Shown here piece after piece: positions 11,001-21,420 of a DNA stretch of 64,000 nt. Within the stretch, counting starts at the first letter, position 1, and every line of letters starts with the position of its first letter. The notes under the pieces are model-generated. The model had not been told where the DNA came from and did no database searches. It saw only the letters and a list, made by a program, of their open reading frames with translations. The position numbers and the translations under genes were made by a program. Source of the DNA: Arctopsyche grandis (Eukaryota > Arthropoda > Insecta > Trichoptera > Hydropsychidae); contig NC_135361.1 in assembly GCF_051622035.1 (NCBI RefSeq), positions 27,583,205-27,647,204 on the forward strand, written 5' to 3'.

Positions 11001-13651
11001 TCCGGGAGCAAGCGCCAAGATGGTGCGAATTGGGTATATGTATAACTCGAAAGTTTTGACATTTAGAAGTTTAATATAGAAAAATTTAGTCGAGGCGAAG
11101 CCGGGTATTTTACTATAGTAACCGATAAAAACATATGCACATATTAATGCGATTGGATTCGCTCTAATTGTCGAAAATATTGTAGAAAATGAATCGAGGA
11201 CGAGGTGTGCTATGTTGCTTCATATACACGCATATAACATCAGAACACAGACGAACATAATTAACAGTCGAAAAAAATAAATAGATTGAAGCACGTTCTC
11301 ACCATTCATAGGCGTAATAACAGTCGGAAGAGGCCTTAATGAATATTCAATTGCGTTTTTATGTAATTTCAAGTCATAAAATTGCGACCTTCGGGCGCGG
11401 AAAATTCGCAACCAAAAACACTACTGGAAAAGTTTTGCGATAAACTATTGCCAGATGCTACCGAATAAAAGTTCGACTTTCGAAGTTTCACAGTCGGACA
11501 AACGACAAAAATGCTATGAAAATTCCGTTAGCAAACTTTTGGGTCTTCCACGAGGGTTGGCAAAGCTCCTTTTATTACATATATCTAGAACACGGAAAGC
11601 AATATTCAAAGCAATGGTTGATCTGAGTTACCTACAAATATGTATATGTAAATATGAGAATCGTATCAGTAAAAAGTTACATATGTAGTACCTTCAAATC
11701 GGCTCTGTCAATATACTACTTACTGATATTGAACACGTGCAATCATCGCTCGCTATCAATATCATTGAATATATAATTATATCAAACAATTTGTATGATA
11801 CCCACTACATGTGTGTGTAACACGAATTTCAATGGCAAATTAACACGCTCTAGCGGATATGTCCGATGTTTTAAAAATCAATAAGTATCTGCAATTTACG
11901 TCACAAGGATCGCATTAAACTTTTAGCGACGAGTGCTGAAATTTACATGTCACTGAATTGACGTCAGTTTAGTTTGAAAACAATCATTTTTTAACACGTT
12001 CGCGGTGGCCAAACAGTGAATCATCCAATTAGAGTCGATGTAAAACGAAATGACATCCAGTGAAAAGAAACGTCATTGGAAAAGTCACCAAAAAAATTAA
12101 TGAATGATTCACATTCGCAGAATCGAAGGGACACTAGTGAAATAGTGGGTGCAAGTTTCACGTAATAAATTTCGGTATATTTAATCCCGATCAGAGCCGT
12201 ATCTAGGGTAGTTTGCGCCTGGGGCCAAATTTGTTACTAGCCCCCCCCCCCCCCCCTCTTAATTATTTATTTTTTTCGGATATGACCTACAAGTAAAATA
12301 TCAAAATTGCCGTTTCTTATTTAATACGAGGAACAAATATATTAAAATTCAATTAAAAGGAGAATCATTTTCGTAAATTGGTAAGACGAATGGCGCCCTT
12401 CCTTATAGCGCTTGTCTGCATTTAAAATAAATATTAATTGTAAAATTTCAGATAGTAATCAACATTCTAAAAATCATATAATTTTTTTTTCGATAATACT
12501 GAAACCACATTTTGCCCCCCCCCCCCTCAATCTTGCGCCCGGGGTCATCTGCCCCCCCTGATATAAAATGGTCAATTAGATTCCAATTAAAAAAATATAT
12601 TTGTGGCACATTTTAAACGTTGTGCTCTAATATATGTAACATGAAATGATGTTTAATGATATTTATGTGGGACTAATCATTATAAAGAAATGAACTATTA
12701 TTTTATTAGCAGAATTAACTGGCGATATTCGAAACTTGAAAAAAATGACTAAGAAAATTTTGTATCGAAGGCTCTTGACTTTGATCTGTATGGGGGGGGG
12801 GGGCTTTCAAAAACCGTATATGGTCTAAGTTACCACAAAATACATACAGATTCCAAATTTAGTATTTCTAAATTGAAAACTGTAGATTTGCATGGCGGAA
12901 ATACAAATAAAAATTCATCTTTATATATGTACATATGTATAGAAGACGTTTCGCATTCAGTAAGAAAAAATAGTTTTGTTTCTATGTACATATGTAGTTA
13001 CTTCATGCTACAATTTGTATGTTTTTAATACAAAAATAATTAAAAATAAAATGTTCAGCGATTAAAAGTGTAATACAATGATAAATTATGAAATAGTAGA
13101 GATTTGGGAGTAGAGGGGATGAGCATTTTCAGTAGGAATTCCTTCCAATTTTGAAAAGGATCCCCAGACTGAAAATATTTCAACACAAATTGAGTACTGT
13201 GTACTAGTTCATTGTCAGGAAGAATTTGCAGGGAAACAAATTGTATATGTACCAATACATAGACCCAGAACTTACATAGTCTTCGAGCAGTAAACCCATC
13301 AATAACTTTCCAATGAAAGAAAAACACACACACACACAAAACCGAACGAAAGGACATTAGCAAACCAACCCCCATATAACTAAACAAAGCCCCTAGAAAC
13401 ACGAGGGAATACACCATTGTTGCAAAATCCTCGTGGGAATACGACAGAAGGCGAACCCAAGGGATGCCGGCGCTGAATCACCCACCTAATCCTATCTTCC
13501 TTTTGATCTTCTTCAGCACCTTCAGGTTGATCTTGGAGGACTTGTGGGGCCTGTCCACGAGCTGGTCGGGGGGCGCAGCCCTGGGACACCCGGCACACCT
13601 GCAGGGGTTTCGGGGGCGAGCACCCGGACTGACGCAGCTCGACATACCCAT
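3218..13651 (-). CDS. neur: neuralized E3 ubiquitin ligase, whole coding span (4 exons, 641 aa model)
   Basis: Gene-level entry joining exons 13486-13651, 6291-6478, 5072-6103 and 3218-3757. Neuralized proteins bind the Notch ligand Delta through NHR domains and ubiquitinate it through a C-terminal RING, driving ligand endocytosis in the signal-sending cell. The joined frame is open and all junction phases agree (1, 0, 0). Layout of the 641-residue model: Met-Gly start and polybasic stretch (about 40-52), glycine run (62-67), NHR1 (about 74-229), acidic linker, NHR2 (about 275-430), low-complexity Ser/Pro/Asn linker, RING (about 587-629). The order matches the neuralized family. An alternative first exon at 42290-42317 would give 595 residues. 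Intron 1 is about 7 kb in this model and full of repeats. Exons 2-4 are certain; the choice of first exon is inference. Confidence 0.85.
3936..4480 (-). mobile_element. tRNA-derived SINE, head A with tail 1
   Basis: On the minus strand the head (GCAGCATAG... then GGGTTCAAGTCC, a degenerate B box) lies near 4480-4435. The common core CGATCGTTTCCTATCAGA and TTTGCCAATTTATCTGAT follows. The 3' tail (GTCCATCGGCTATGCAACC) ends in an ATAAATAAA run near 3936. The same head and tail pairing is seen at 37277-37628. It lies in neur intron 3. Confidence 0.7.
4655..4916 (-). mobile_element. SINE, head A, rearranged core
   Basis: Head near 4916 (TAGCAGCATAGCTTGGTGGT on the minus strand) and core words at 4655-4690 are recognisable, but part of the core is duplicated and the tail is missing. 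It is inserted or truncated near the SINE at 3936-4480, in neur intron 3. Confidence 0.6.
5072..6103 (-). CDS. neur: neur exon 3: most of NHR1 and all of NHR2
   Basis: Internal exon of 344 codons, phase 0 on both sides. It is bordered by acceptor TTATTTCAG above 6103 and donor CAG|GTAATT at 5071. It opens with VCIKFTEMSTNWSGVLRFGF and contains LPKYACPDL and PLWALVDVYGNCTGIQLID, hallmarks of the first neuralized homology repeat. A short acidic linker follows. The second repeat runs from about WRPAMLHRTCGKHVRIG to LWAFLDVYGSTKRVQVF. In the family the first repeat binds Delta and Tom/Bearded-type inhibitors; that role is family knowledge, not seen here. The end of the exon (PPAHNAANHLVAAAQ) is the start of the flexible linker to the RING. 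Confidence 0.97.
6291..6478 (-). CDS. neur: neur exon 2: glycine run and start of NHR1
   Basis: Internal exon of 188 nt with acceptor TTTTTCAG above 6478 and donor GAAAAA|GTACGA at 6290. It needs one base from the previous exon and ends in phase 0. The product is RSSCV, a run of six glycines, then GLPPLGFHSCHGENVGISRDG and NSFCKGIVFSSR...VNEK. This is the N-terminal third of the first neuralized homology repeat and flows directly into VCIKF of exon 3. The phase-1 acceptor makes it a natural meeting point for alternative first exons. Confidence 0.93.
7160..7245 (+). mobile_element. Possible hAT-type element end
   Basis: CAGAGCCGGCTCGTGGCGTG resembles the CAG-starting termini of many short hAT elements. 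A matching right end was not identified. Confidence 0.25.
7460..7845 (+). mobile_element. Dispersed repeat family H (CCCGGCTTCGCTCGG end) with degenerate 24-bp tandem units
   Basis: Starts ACTAGTGGTTTTTTACCCGG then CTTCGCTCGG, and continues into an array of degenerate units of the type GGAATCCGGATCCGGAACTG plus AAAA (about 7676-7830). An inverted copy lies at 20207-20635. Truncated copies lie at 44006-44085 and 11090-11118. No protein is encoded. Confidence 0.6.
7992..8049. repeat. (TA)n microsatellite with duplicated flank
   Basis: About 29 TA units. The word TATTGAGTGAATGCGACA occurs on both sides (about 7964-7981 and 8047-8064), so the array sits between direct copies of its own flank, as expected from slippage or unequal exchange. 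Confidence 0.85.
8700..9330. other. Unassigned moderately GC-rich stretch in neur intron 1
   Basis: Higher GC than the flanks, with TATA-like boxes near 8809 (ATATATAAG) and 9050 (CTATATAAATA). No open frame of note, splice pattern or long inverted repeat is seen. It could be a solo LTR, a promoter-like region or an enhancer; nothing decides between them. Confidence 0.25.
9480..9560 (+). repeat. Fragment of dispersed repeat family C
   Basis: CTCTGCGATGTATTATGG and CACAGAGACGCACTTTGTGT recur at 10306-10391, which is the downstream part of the family C copy at 10046. Confidence 0.5.
10046..10391 (+). mobile_element. Dispersed repeat family C, copy 1
   Basis: Begins ACATGTAAAAAAAACGC, then ACTCACCCTCTGGAGTGTTT, TTGACAGTGATCGATAACGG and TCCCATATTTGAAGAAA. 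Related copies are at 29935-30130 and inside the mariner at about 57470-57690. No coding capacity. Confidence 0.55.
10447..10566 (+). mobile_element. Fragment of dispersed repeat family D
   Basis: Contains TTTGCTCTCTTGCTTTG and TTCACTATTGTCAA, the marker words of family D (see 28285-28440). Confidence 0.4.
10573..10705 (+). mobile_element. Dispersed repeat family A, copy 2 (partial)
   Basis: Runs from CTCAAGTTCTCGTTAGTATG through GCCAGATGTTCCGTGATCGA to AATAATCACCGAACC. It lacks the left part of the 244-414 copy. Confidence 0.55.
10848..10948. repeat. Hairpin-forming inverted repeat
   Basis: AGAACTAACGCAATAGAATT then CCACGAAAAA (left arm) is mirrored by TTTTTTGTGG then AAATTCTATTGCATAAGTTG and TTCTT (right arm), with about 25 nt of loop. 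It is a fold-back element in neur intron 1. Confidence 0.6.
11700..12560. other. Intron DNA with two poly(C) tracts
   Basis: 12241-12256 and 12517-12526 are C runs. The first follows CAGAGCCGTATCTAGGG (from 12194) and the second precedes GCCCCCCCTG (to about 12561). The pair resembles the two ends of a degraded short hAT-type element, but no target duplication matches. The rest (11700-12190) shows nothing. Confidence 0.3.
12820..12925 (+). repeat. Fragment of a dispersed repeat shared with 25455-25550 and 37150-37240
   Basis: TATGGTCTAAGTTACCAC and AAATTGAAAACTGTAGATTT mark the family. The same words explain the start of an apparent open frame at 25475. Confidence 0.45.
13486..13651 (-). CDS. 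neur: neur candidate first coding exon with Met-Gly start and polybasic segment
   Basis: An in-frame TGA lies eight codons upstream of the first ATG (13649-13651), and the context has G at -3 and +4. The 55 codons encode MGMSSCVSPG..., a Cys/Pro/Arg-rich middle, and a basic stretch KINLKVLKKIKRKIGL. The exon ends GGATTAG|GTGGGT, phase 1, exactly what exon 2 requires, giving a Gly codon at the junction. Gly2 with Ser/Cys at 4-6 fits an N-myristoylation signal, and Cys6 could be palmitoylated. Fly Neuralized is reported to need a polybasic phosphoinositide-binding stretch N-terminal to NHR1, and KVLKKIKRK would suit. GC content is well above the flanks. No transcript evidence was available. Confidence 0.72.
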
Positions 13652-14160
13652 ATCCGGTTCAGGTCTGGTGGTTCAAACCCTCAGGAAGTGCGCTTCGTCG
13701 CACTCGACCAGTTGAGCGAACGAGCGGACCGTGGTGACCACAATACACACACACACACACATACAAAATTCACGACAATTCACTGAAATATATATTTTAT
13801 TATATTTCCACTATTTTTAATGGTATATTTTGTCAGAAGACATTTGTGCTTTATGTATTTGTCAAATGATTATTTCGGATGTAGAGAAGGGGTACGCGTG
13901 TTTTTGAGACGACAGTGGTCGCTCAACTGAGGCCAGCTCCGCTCTGCACATCGTACCACATGTTCTCAATGTGTTCAGGTGACGCGACCGGTGTGCACTG
14001 TGTGTAATTATGTTGTTCTGGACAGTGGTGTGCAAACTGGGGTCCGAAACTCGATGCAGGATTTTCTGTTTATATATATTTCAGGTCTTTCAAAAAAACG
14101 CGACTCTCATTTCCCACAATAAGATTGATGTCAATAAGTCAAATTGAATTATTTTCCATT
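13652..14160. other. 5' flank of the 13.6-kb neur exon
   Basis: Probable 5' UTR and promoter-proximal DNA of the polybasic neur form. It holds a CA microsatellite (13745-13760) and one CAGGTG E-box (13976-13981). Proneural bHLH proteins activate neur in flies, but one E-box is weak evidence. CAGTGGTGTGCAAACTGGGG at 14035-14054 looks like a hAT-type terminus without a partner. Confidence 0.3.
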
Positions 14161-14167
14161 TTTTTTC

Positions 14168-14330
14168 CGATATTTTTATTTTTTTACATAGATATATGCA
14201 TATGTAGATGCCAGGAAGGCCTTACAGGTAAACCCCAATGCACCTTCCTGGCCAATTACAAACATTGCAATATTTTAATCACAAATCGCTGAATTTCGAG
14301 ATGCTGTATGAACGTTTTGCACTCTTTTTT
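14168..14330 (-). mobile_element. SINE tail 3, isolated copy
   Basis: On the minus strand, GGCCAGGAAGGTGCATTGGG and TTTACCTGTAAGGCCTTCCT match the tails of SINEs at 28690, 46120 and 49530. No head or core is present. Confidence 0.55.
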
Positions 14331-14743
14331 GGACATTTTTAGGTGTTAATACCGTAAACTCGAAACGTTTTTCAGTATTTTTTTATGTTTAAGTAAAATA
14401 AAAATTCTTTTAATTTTAGTGACGAAAACAGATACAAATGGTTAATAGAATAGCCATAAAATAAGTTTTTGATTTGTTTATAAATAGTTAATTAATTCAG
14501 AAAATATTTCCAAAGAACACTTGAAATTTGAAAAGTTATGTGTCTGCTTGAAATAATGACAATTTCTTGCCAGTGGAGACCGTTCGAAATACAAACCAAA
14601 TAACCTGTAATACTGTGTGTATTGATGATGAGTGGTATTGACTTAAATTTCAAATTTTATGACCCTTAAAATGTTGCAACGTTACACTTAAGTGACAAAA
14701 CGTTTTATACTTATTATTCATTGTTTTCTATAATATGTATTAA

Positions 14744-14822
14744 GATCTTTCGATTTTCGATCTTTGCCTTCCGATATTTACGTTTTCTGTAATTTAACAT
14801 TCTGTCTCGTCACGGAGACCGG
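14744..14822 (+). repeat. Dispersed repeat family B, copy 2
   Basis: Matches 499-562, with an added TCTTTGCCTTCCGATATTTA segment. The surrounding 14331-17600 is AT-rich. At 15247-15420 there is a slightly GC-richer patch with CAGCTG palindromes, but no exon I can defend. Confidence 0.45.
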
Positions 14823-17604
14823 TCTAAACATATATGAATTTAGACTTATATATGAATTTCAGTTTAAAAAACCCGAAATTTAAAACAATTTTTTATATCA
14901 TATTTAAAGTGAAAAAAAAAATCAAATTTGTACGTAGCAGTACTTTGATCTGTAATTCTGCTTTGAATAGCCAATCGTTCGATTTCGTTTAAAATCAACA
15001 AAAAGTAATATTGAAATTTTCAATCACACTTTAGTACTTATCTATGGTTAAGTCTCAGGATTTACATTTAAAAAAAATTGCAATACGAAAAAACGGTAAC
15101 AAAACGCTAAAAGATGAGAGTCTCTCATAAACTTAATGTATACGTTTTCGAAATGTGTCATTTCATGATGACGACACATGATATGCAAAAAAAATGTGAA
15201 TACGATCAAAATGTTGACTTAGTATATACTGTAGATGCGAAGGGGCCTAGATAGCGAACGATTGAGAAGCTGCGGGACCCAACAGCTGCCAGGAACAGCT
15301 GTTGCTTTCGTCGCTCATTGTTTGGTCGCATGGGAAAGCGACTCTTCTCTTGAAAATTGACAGACAATTTTCCAATGCTTTTGCGAAAAAGGAACGAGAA
15401 AAAAAGAGCTTACCTGAAATGTGTATAGGCACAATACAAAAAGGCACCGAGCGAAAAACGAAGGTAGATATAATATATCAAGAAATATATATATACATAT
15501 TTGTTTATATTTAAAAATTAAATCCATACAAGAATATTTTCCTCGTAAAAATAACTGGAGTTTTAAGATATTTTAAAATGAAAATGAAAAACTATCAAAT
15601 TTGTTAATAGCTCATATGTTAAGCATGAATTGATTGATTTTAAACAATTTCACGGAAATAGTCGACTTAAGTTTTTGATACAAACTTATGAAATGTATTT
15701 TTAAATCAAATTGTGTACTTTTTCTGAAAATTTACACCGCAATCTTAAAAAAAAAAAAAAAGATGAAATGTCTAAATCTAAACAACAACAGGGGATAAGT
15801 CCACGTCAAGGGAAAGTTTGACGCATCTTTTATTTAAATAAATGCTGTTATTCGTCGAATGAACAGGCTCTTTATGCCAACCACAAACAATACAGTAAAA
15901 CGTTCCTATGATACTATAAAAAAATAAAACAAAAAGATCGACCGATTCGTACAGCGAGATGTCAGTCACAAGTTAAATCTCACAACGACAGTTGAGCGTG
16001 AGATATTTGGCCATAACAAGCATATCGAATCACCATTATAATATAAACATTTTAACATTCAATATATAAACTATTAGTGAAGTAAAAATATATATGAGAG
16101 ATAATGAGAACATATAATGCAAATTTTATAAGATATAGTGTGAAAAAGAAAAAGTTAAAGGCGTTTAAGCAATTAAGATCTGACAAGACGAGTGGGTGGC
16201 GGAAAGTCAAATATATAAGCCTACTAGCTATTAAACGTCACCGTCTTAAAAAAATTACGCAAATTTAGACGTGTTTATTACGATTATTTTTCACCATCGA
16301 ACTATTAGAATCGATTTAAATTTCCATCGTTGACCAAACCGCGCAAAATGACGGAAAGTTTCCAAACGATCGAAAGACTGTAGGAATAGATACTGAATCT
16401 TTAACGAAGTGAAACATAGAAAAGTCTTGTGAAAATTGATGATATTGTGTATGGCAGGCGTTCGGATTCCACAAGAAATTTATTTTAGAAGTATAATATC
16501 ATTATAATTATCATTTTTGTTAGAATCTTGCTTCCCCCAAGGGAAATAATGTCCGTGTTTTTATGCCAGTATCCACCCACTTGTGTTGTTTTAATGAATG
16601 AAACTTCACGCTGTGGCGGACACAATTACCGAGTATATGTATGTACTTACGACTATATGTAGTTGGATAATGAAGACAAAAAAAGAAGAAATCAAACAGC
16701 GTTCACCGGAAGTAGGGCAGCAAAGGAAACGCTTATGGGGTGTGCAAGCGCAACGATAGGGGCGAACGAACGCGGTATTATATTAAGGCCAATGTGAATA
16801 GTCGGGGAATGTAAATATAGTTTTTAAAATCGGAAATTCAAATCGAACTCGTAAAAAAGAAGGTTCCCCTATGTATATTTGTATAATTTAAGTTTATCTA
16901 TCAAAGGGCATTTAACGTACATACGTGCTGATGGTAAAGTACATATGCAGCAGTGAACGCTTATTGGTCGAAAGAAGAAAAAATTGAAGGATTTTTTTAG
17001 TAATTTAATATGTTACTTTTATACTAATAAATTAAAAAAAAAATGTAAAATTTTTCTTAGTTAATACATTAAAAAAAAAAAATGTGCTGTAGGTGGAATT
17101 TTTATACAAAACAGTACTCTTTGGTTGATTGGGACATACATGTACCTCGGATTAATTAAGTGTAAGTTTATTCATAATTAAAAATGCACAACCGGAACGT
17201 ACTTATATATTATACATATTATTATTAACAACATACATACATATTATGAGCCACAATTCCGTGTCCGGTCATTTCATCGCGGGGACAACTCACTGACAGA
17301 TTTTATGCAAATATTTTTTATCCACGATATTAATCTTTGATTTTTATGTTGACTTTTTGAAATGCATTTTGAAACCGTAATTAAAATATTTGGAGCAATG
17401 ATTTTTTAAAACAAACATACATGTAGTTACTCTTTTTTTAAAAAAAATTAATTAACAATTTGTTTTTTTTTTTATCGAACAAATCAAAAAATTGTATATT
17501 TTGTTCGAATTTTTTTATTGCCGTATAGTATAATTAAAAAATAAGTATAATTAACGAAATCTGTCGGCGAATTGTCCGCGCGATGAAATGTAATAGAATC
17601 CGTA

Positions 17605-18000
17605 AATCATTGGTAGAACTTTACTAGTAGACAGGTCGTGGGTTCAATTCCGGGCCAAATACGCTGCTGGCGAGGTTTTGTGTTTATTAAAAAGCACAGA
17701 TAAACCGTCTCCTGTTATAATTTTCCGATTTTTCTAGCTTAATTGTTGTGACACATCCAATAAATCACTATTCTCCCACCGAAATTCGAGTTATTAGCAT
17801 CTCGAATTTGTTGAATCTTATAAACGCTACCTATGTACATAATGTATGTATTTCTCACATATTTGCTGTGTATTGAAAATTTGTTGATTCTCCATAGACG
17901 TTTCTATTTGTATTTAATGTACTATTATGTTTGAAAAATTGTTAGAATATAAATGAATCTAACCATGTGTCGCTTTGGGGTAATTCTTGTCATAGTACAT
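17605..18000 (+). mobile_element. Second SINE family, tRNA-like head
   Basis: TGGTAGAACTTTACTAGTAG (A-box-like) and GTGGGTTCAATTCCGGGCC (B-box-like) are spaced as in a tRNA promoter. A ~330-nt unrelated body follows. It does not contain the core of the other SINEs. A degraded tRNA pseudogene plus unrelated DNA is the alternative. Confidence 0.45.
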
Positions 18001-18589
18001 ATGTACATATGATGTATGAAAGTACATAATATATATAAAAATTTCACACGCGGCGTATCTTTTAATTATTATTTGAACAAGTTGCCAAAGACGATTTATT
18101 TCCTATTCTGCTAACGGCTGCCTCGATCGACTGGAATATACTGAACGTATCTCAAAATACACCTGTTCGTATAATTTTTTAAACATGGTAAGTTTTTTTG
18201 TTGTATTTGAAGATTATACCAATTATTTATATTCTATATGTACATGTATAAGATAATCACAATCTAGTTCTGAAAAAGCTTCAAACGAAGGCACTCAAAT
18301 CGTGTTTAAACAACGAACTTGTACTGGTCAAGGAATCATTTACTTATATTATACCTACATACATATGCACTTCCTCTATTTTTTGAACAAACACCCAGGA
18401 TCAATGGAACCTTTTATTCGATTGTTCAAATTGAAATACAGACACACCCAAAAGAGGAAACGATTTCAGGTTTCGACGGAACAGCTGCAGGTAACTTCCG
18501 AAAAATATCCTATTATTATAAGTAGGTACGTATCACGAAATGTTGTCGGAGACAACTCTTTTAACCAGAATAATCTGAAAATTCCATGA

Positions 18590-18996
18590 CGGACGACGAG
18601 ACAATGCAAGTTTGCAAGCAGCACGCGCCTGCAAGTACGCAGTTAATTGTGGATGCAGATGCAGGAAGAGAGACAGCTGTCCCGAGACAAAGCCGCTTCT
18701 GAACCAAAAAGTGCGTCGAGTCATTATTGGAAAGTTAAAAAGTTCTGGACGAGCATCTCGTGGGTTAGAAGGGAAGGTGGGTCTGTGGTGTCTTCGAGCA
18801 CCTGCACTTTGTCTAAAACGGCGACTTTACCTAAGATGAGAGACTGATCCAATTGTCGAAGGTCACCTGCAGCTGCAGCGTCTTGCAGTTCACCTTCTTC
18901 CGATAGCACTCGACGAATTTCAAAAGCAATGTGCATGCAAGGTGCATTATTAAATTGGAAAAAGTGCACCCAAGTGCAATTATCATAATCGTGCAT
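18590..18996 (-). other. Unassigned exon-like segment
   Basis: On the minus strand a frame encodes MHIAFEIRRVLSEEGELQDA and AAAGDLRQLDQSLIL, then meets a good donor, CTTAG|GTAAAG. The GC content is raised. No family is recognised and no partner exon was found, so this may be chance. The plus strand also has an open frame here. Confidence 0.2.
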
Positions 18997-19771
18997 TAAG
19001 CCCCATTCAAGAATACTTGTCGGTACATATACCCAGAATGGAAAGTGGGAAACGAAGATAATTTAGTGGGTAGGAGTTTGTTTGGTGTATCTACATGGAT
19101 ATTAAATAAGGAACAGTTGATTTGGGTTAATTGTCCTTTAAATCAAAAGCAAAATGTATCGAGTTTCAACAAAGTAACTAGGACTTTACTGTGAGCAAAA
19201 TGCTCCTATGGATTAATTCGAAAAAAAAACGGGTTTTTTATTTGAAGGGTCATTTCTGCCGTGAGTGCGAGCTGTATTAGCAGATATTTTCAGGGGGAAT
19301 TGTAAATGCAATAAAAATATCCGGTACAAATTTCATATAGTAAAAACGACAAAAAAGATAGAATTTCTGGGTATCTACAATTTTTTTTTATAAGTTTCAA
19401 CGGTTAAATTTTTATCAAAAAATAAATATGGACCGATTCTAACTATTACTCTTTACCAACTTTAGTTACTTAACAAATAAAATAAGTATTTTTACGTAGA
19501 ACTACGTCTATTTGCATTTAATTAAATACTAACATATATTAAAAAAGTAGCTTTTAAATTTTCTATAATAATACAAGATTAACTCTTGTTAATACAGTAC
19601 TTGCACATATAGTATATATGTAGATGAATAGAGTAAGATTGATTGTAACAGTCAGTACGCAATATTGCTTCAAAGTTTTACGAAAAATGTACTAAATATT
19701 GTATGTATGTACATATGATACGTTCGTGACCGCAATAAACGAAATTAATGTCAATTTCAATGGGCCTTATT

Positions 19772-19937
19772 ACTAAAGAGCGGACCAACTTTGTGCAGTT
19801 CATTGTTCATTATTCGCCGTGCTTTGTTCATTTTTATGATGAACCTTTTTTATGCTCTCTAGCTTTGTAGTTTCCTGGAAAATAGACCTAAAACGCCCTG
19901 TTTCCTGGAAAAAGAACGCTTCCGGTCCTACCTCTAC
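19772..19937 (+). mobile_element. Dispersed repeat family D, copy 1
   Basis: Starts CTAAAGAGCGGACCAACTTT. It contains GCTCTCTAGCTTTGTAG and two TTTCCTGGAAAA units (the family's internal direct repeat), and ends GTCCTACCTCTA. No protein. Confidence 0.6.
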
Positions 19938-19938
19938 T

Positions 19939-20093
19939 TATTACACTATCAATATTATCACACGATCCACGCCTATCGCGATCCGTATTGATAGTGTAAT
20001 AGGTTAGTATCGTGATAATCAGCAGTGTATCCGGACTGTTATGAAATCCGCGACACTAGAATAACGATTGGCATTGATAGGGTAATACCCCCC
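19939..20093. mobile_element. Family E inverted-repeat element, short copy
   Basis: TATTACACTATCAATATTAT at the left and ATTGATAGTGTAATAGG inside, with ATTGATAGGGTAATACCCCC at the right. It is related to the larger element at 23978-24562 and abuts the family D copy. Confidence 0.5.
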
Positions 20094-20206
20094 CCCAATG
20101 ATGTTCACAAAGCAAATGAATCTTAGTAAATAAGAAATTTTAGTATTTTACATTTTCTTGGTAAGATTTAATTTAAGGTTTGGGTGGTAGAAAATATAAT
20201 TTTCTA

Positions 20207-20635
20207 TGACGACGATATCGATATCGATTTCGATTCCTTTTCCAGATTCTTTATTCAGTTCCAGGATTCAGTATCAGGATTCTTTTTTCAGTTCCCGATC
20301 CTGATTCCTGTTTCAGTTTCGGATTCCGATTCCTTTTTCAGTTCCGGATCTGGATTCCTTTTTCAGTTCTGGTTTTGGATTCCTGTTTCAGTTCTGGATC
20401 CCGATTTATTTTTCAGTTACAAATCAAGATTATTTTTTCAGTTCCGGTTCCGGTATATACAAAAAACATTTGTTGTGGGTGTGTAATTTCTGATAGGCTG
20501 CCATTAAATTTATTTTTTTGATTCAAATAAATTCAATAAAGAAAAAACAAATTAATGTTTACTATTAGATTAGCCATGTTTAAGCGGTTTTCATTAAAAA
20601 TATCGAGCGAAGCCGGGTAAAACCACTAGTAAATA
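20207..20635 (-). mobile_element. Dispersed repeat family H, inverted copy
   Basis: Ends at about 20635 with the reverse of ACTAGTGGTTTTACCCGGCT. The body is a long array of degenerate 24-bp units (GGAATCC...GGAACTGAAAAA). The array creates a false open frame rich in F/S/D/Q on the plus strand. Confidence 0.6.
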
Positions 20636-20699
20636 ATATTAATCAAATGGGATGGATGCCTTATGCAAAAATTCGTTTAAAAATATAAGTATTTCTGTG

Positions 20700-21420
20700 C
20701 AAAAACATATTATATCAGAATCGGCTTATATTGACTTTTTGATAAACGGTTAACCGATAAAATGCAAATAAAACGCACACACCCAGAAGTTTTATCCAAA
20801 TTTTGATTTTGATCGTAAGTTATGAAATGACCGAAACGTTTCCAAGACCAAGCTTCTGACACCCGCTGGATATATCCTCGAGTCGGATCATATCGTGTGT
20901 ATAAGCACAGTCCAGTCCTGGAGCAGTGGTAGACCAGGTTCAGGTTGGCAAGGTGTTGCGTTGCGAGGATGGCTACGATTGGTCGACGGCGCGTGCTGCT
21001 CGTGCCCGACAGCTGCACGACAGTTGGACCCTTTTTTTTTGCACCACATGTGCTCACCTTAACCTTTTGGCCGCGGCTCTGCGTAATGACAACTGAACCA
21101 TATTATTTGCACTCTCTTGTTACTCCTGTTTTTTCTACCCCTCCCCCCCCCCCTGAAAAGCGCCAGCTTAAGTTGATCGTCTCAGCACGTGACGCACTTA
21201 AGCACATATAAATATATAGGACAGTGAACTTGCGAACTACTACCACTACTACGACTAGGCGACTTCTGTTCCTTTCCCTTGTCCGGTGTGTAATATTAGA
21301 ACGTTAGCTGGCGCCCGTTGCTCGACTTCACAATGAGCACGGATTCGTTTTAAAATTTAATTAACAATCTCTCATTATTATGTAGTGCTTATTTCAAAAA
21401 GTCTTTGTACTATTTGCAGG
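20700..21420. other. Unassigned GC-richer segment with a TATA-like box
   Basis: TATAAATATATA at about 21208-21219 is followed about 30 nt later by GAACTACTACCACTACTACG. Open frames of 88-115 codons occur on both strands upstream, but none is recognised. It could be a promoter of an unannotated transcript. Confidence 0.2.

Noticed and set aside
12194..12561. Intact hAT element with CAGAGCCGTATCTAGGG end
   Set aside because: CAG...CTG ends and GC-rich edges are suggestive, but the 8-bp flanks do not match and the termini do not pair well.
17605..17690. tRNA gene
   Set aside because: A and B boxes are present but the cloverleaf cannot be closed; it is better read as a SINE head or tRNA pseudogene.
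20184..20486. 100-codon frame rich in F, S, D and Q
   Set aside because: Produced by the degenerate 24-bp tandem array of family H, not a protein gene.
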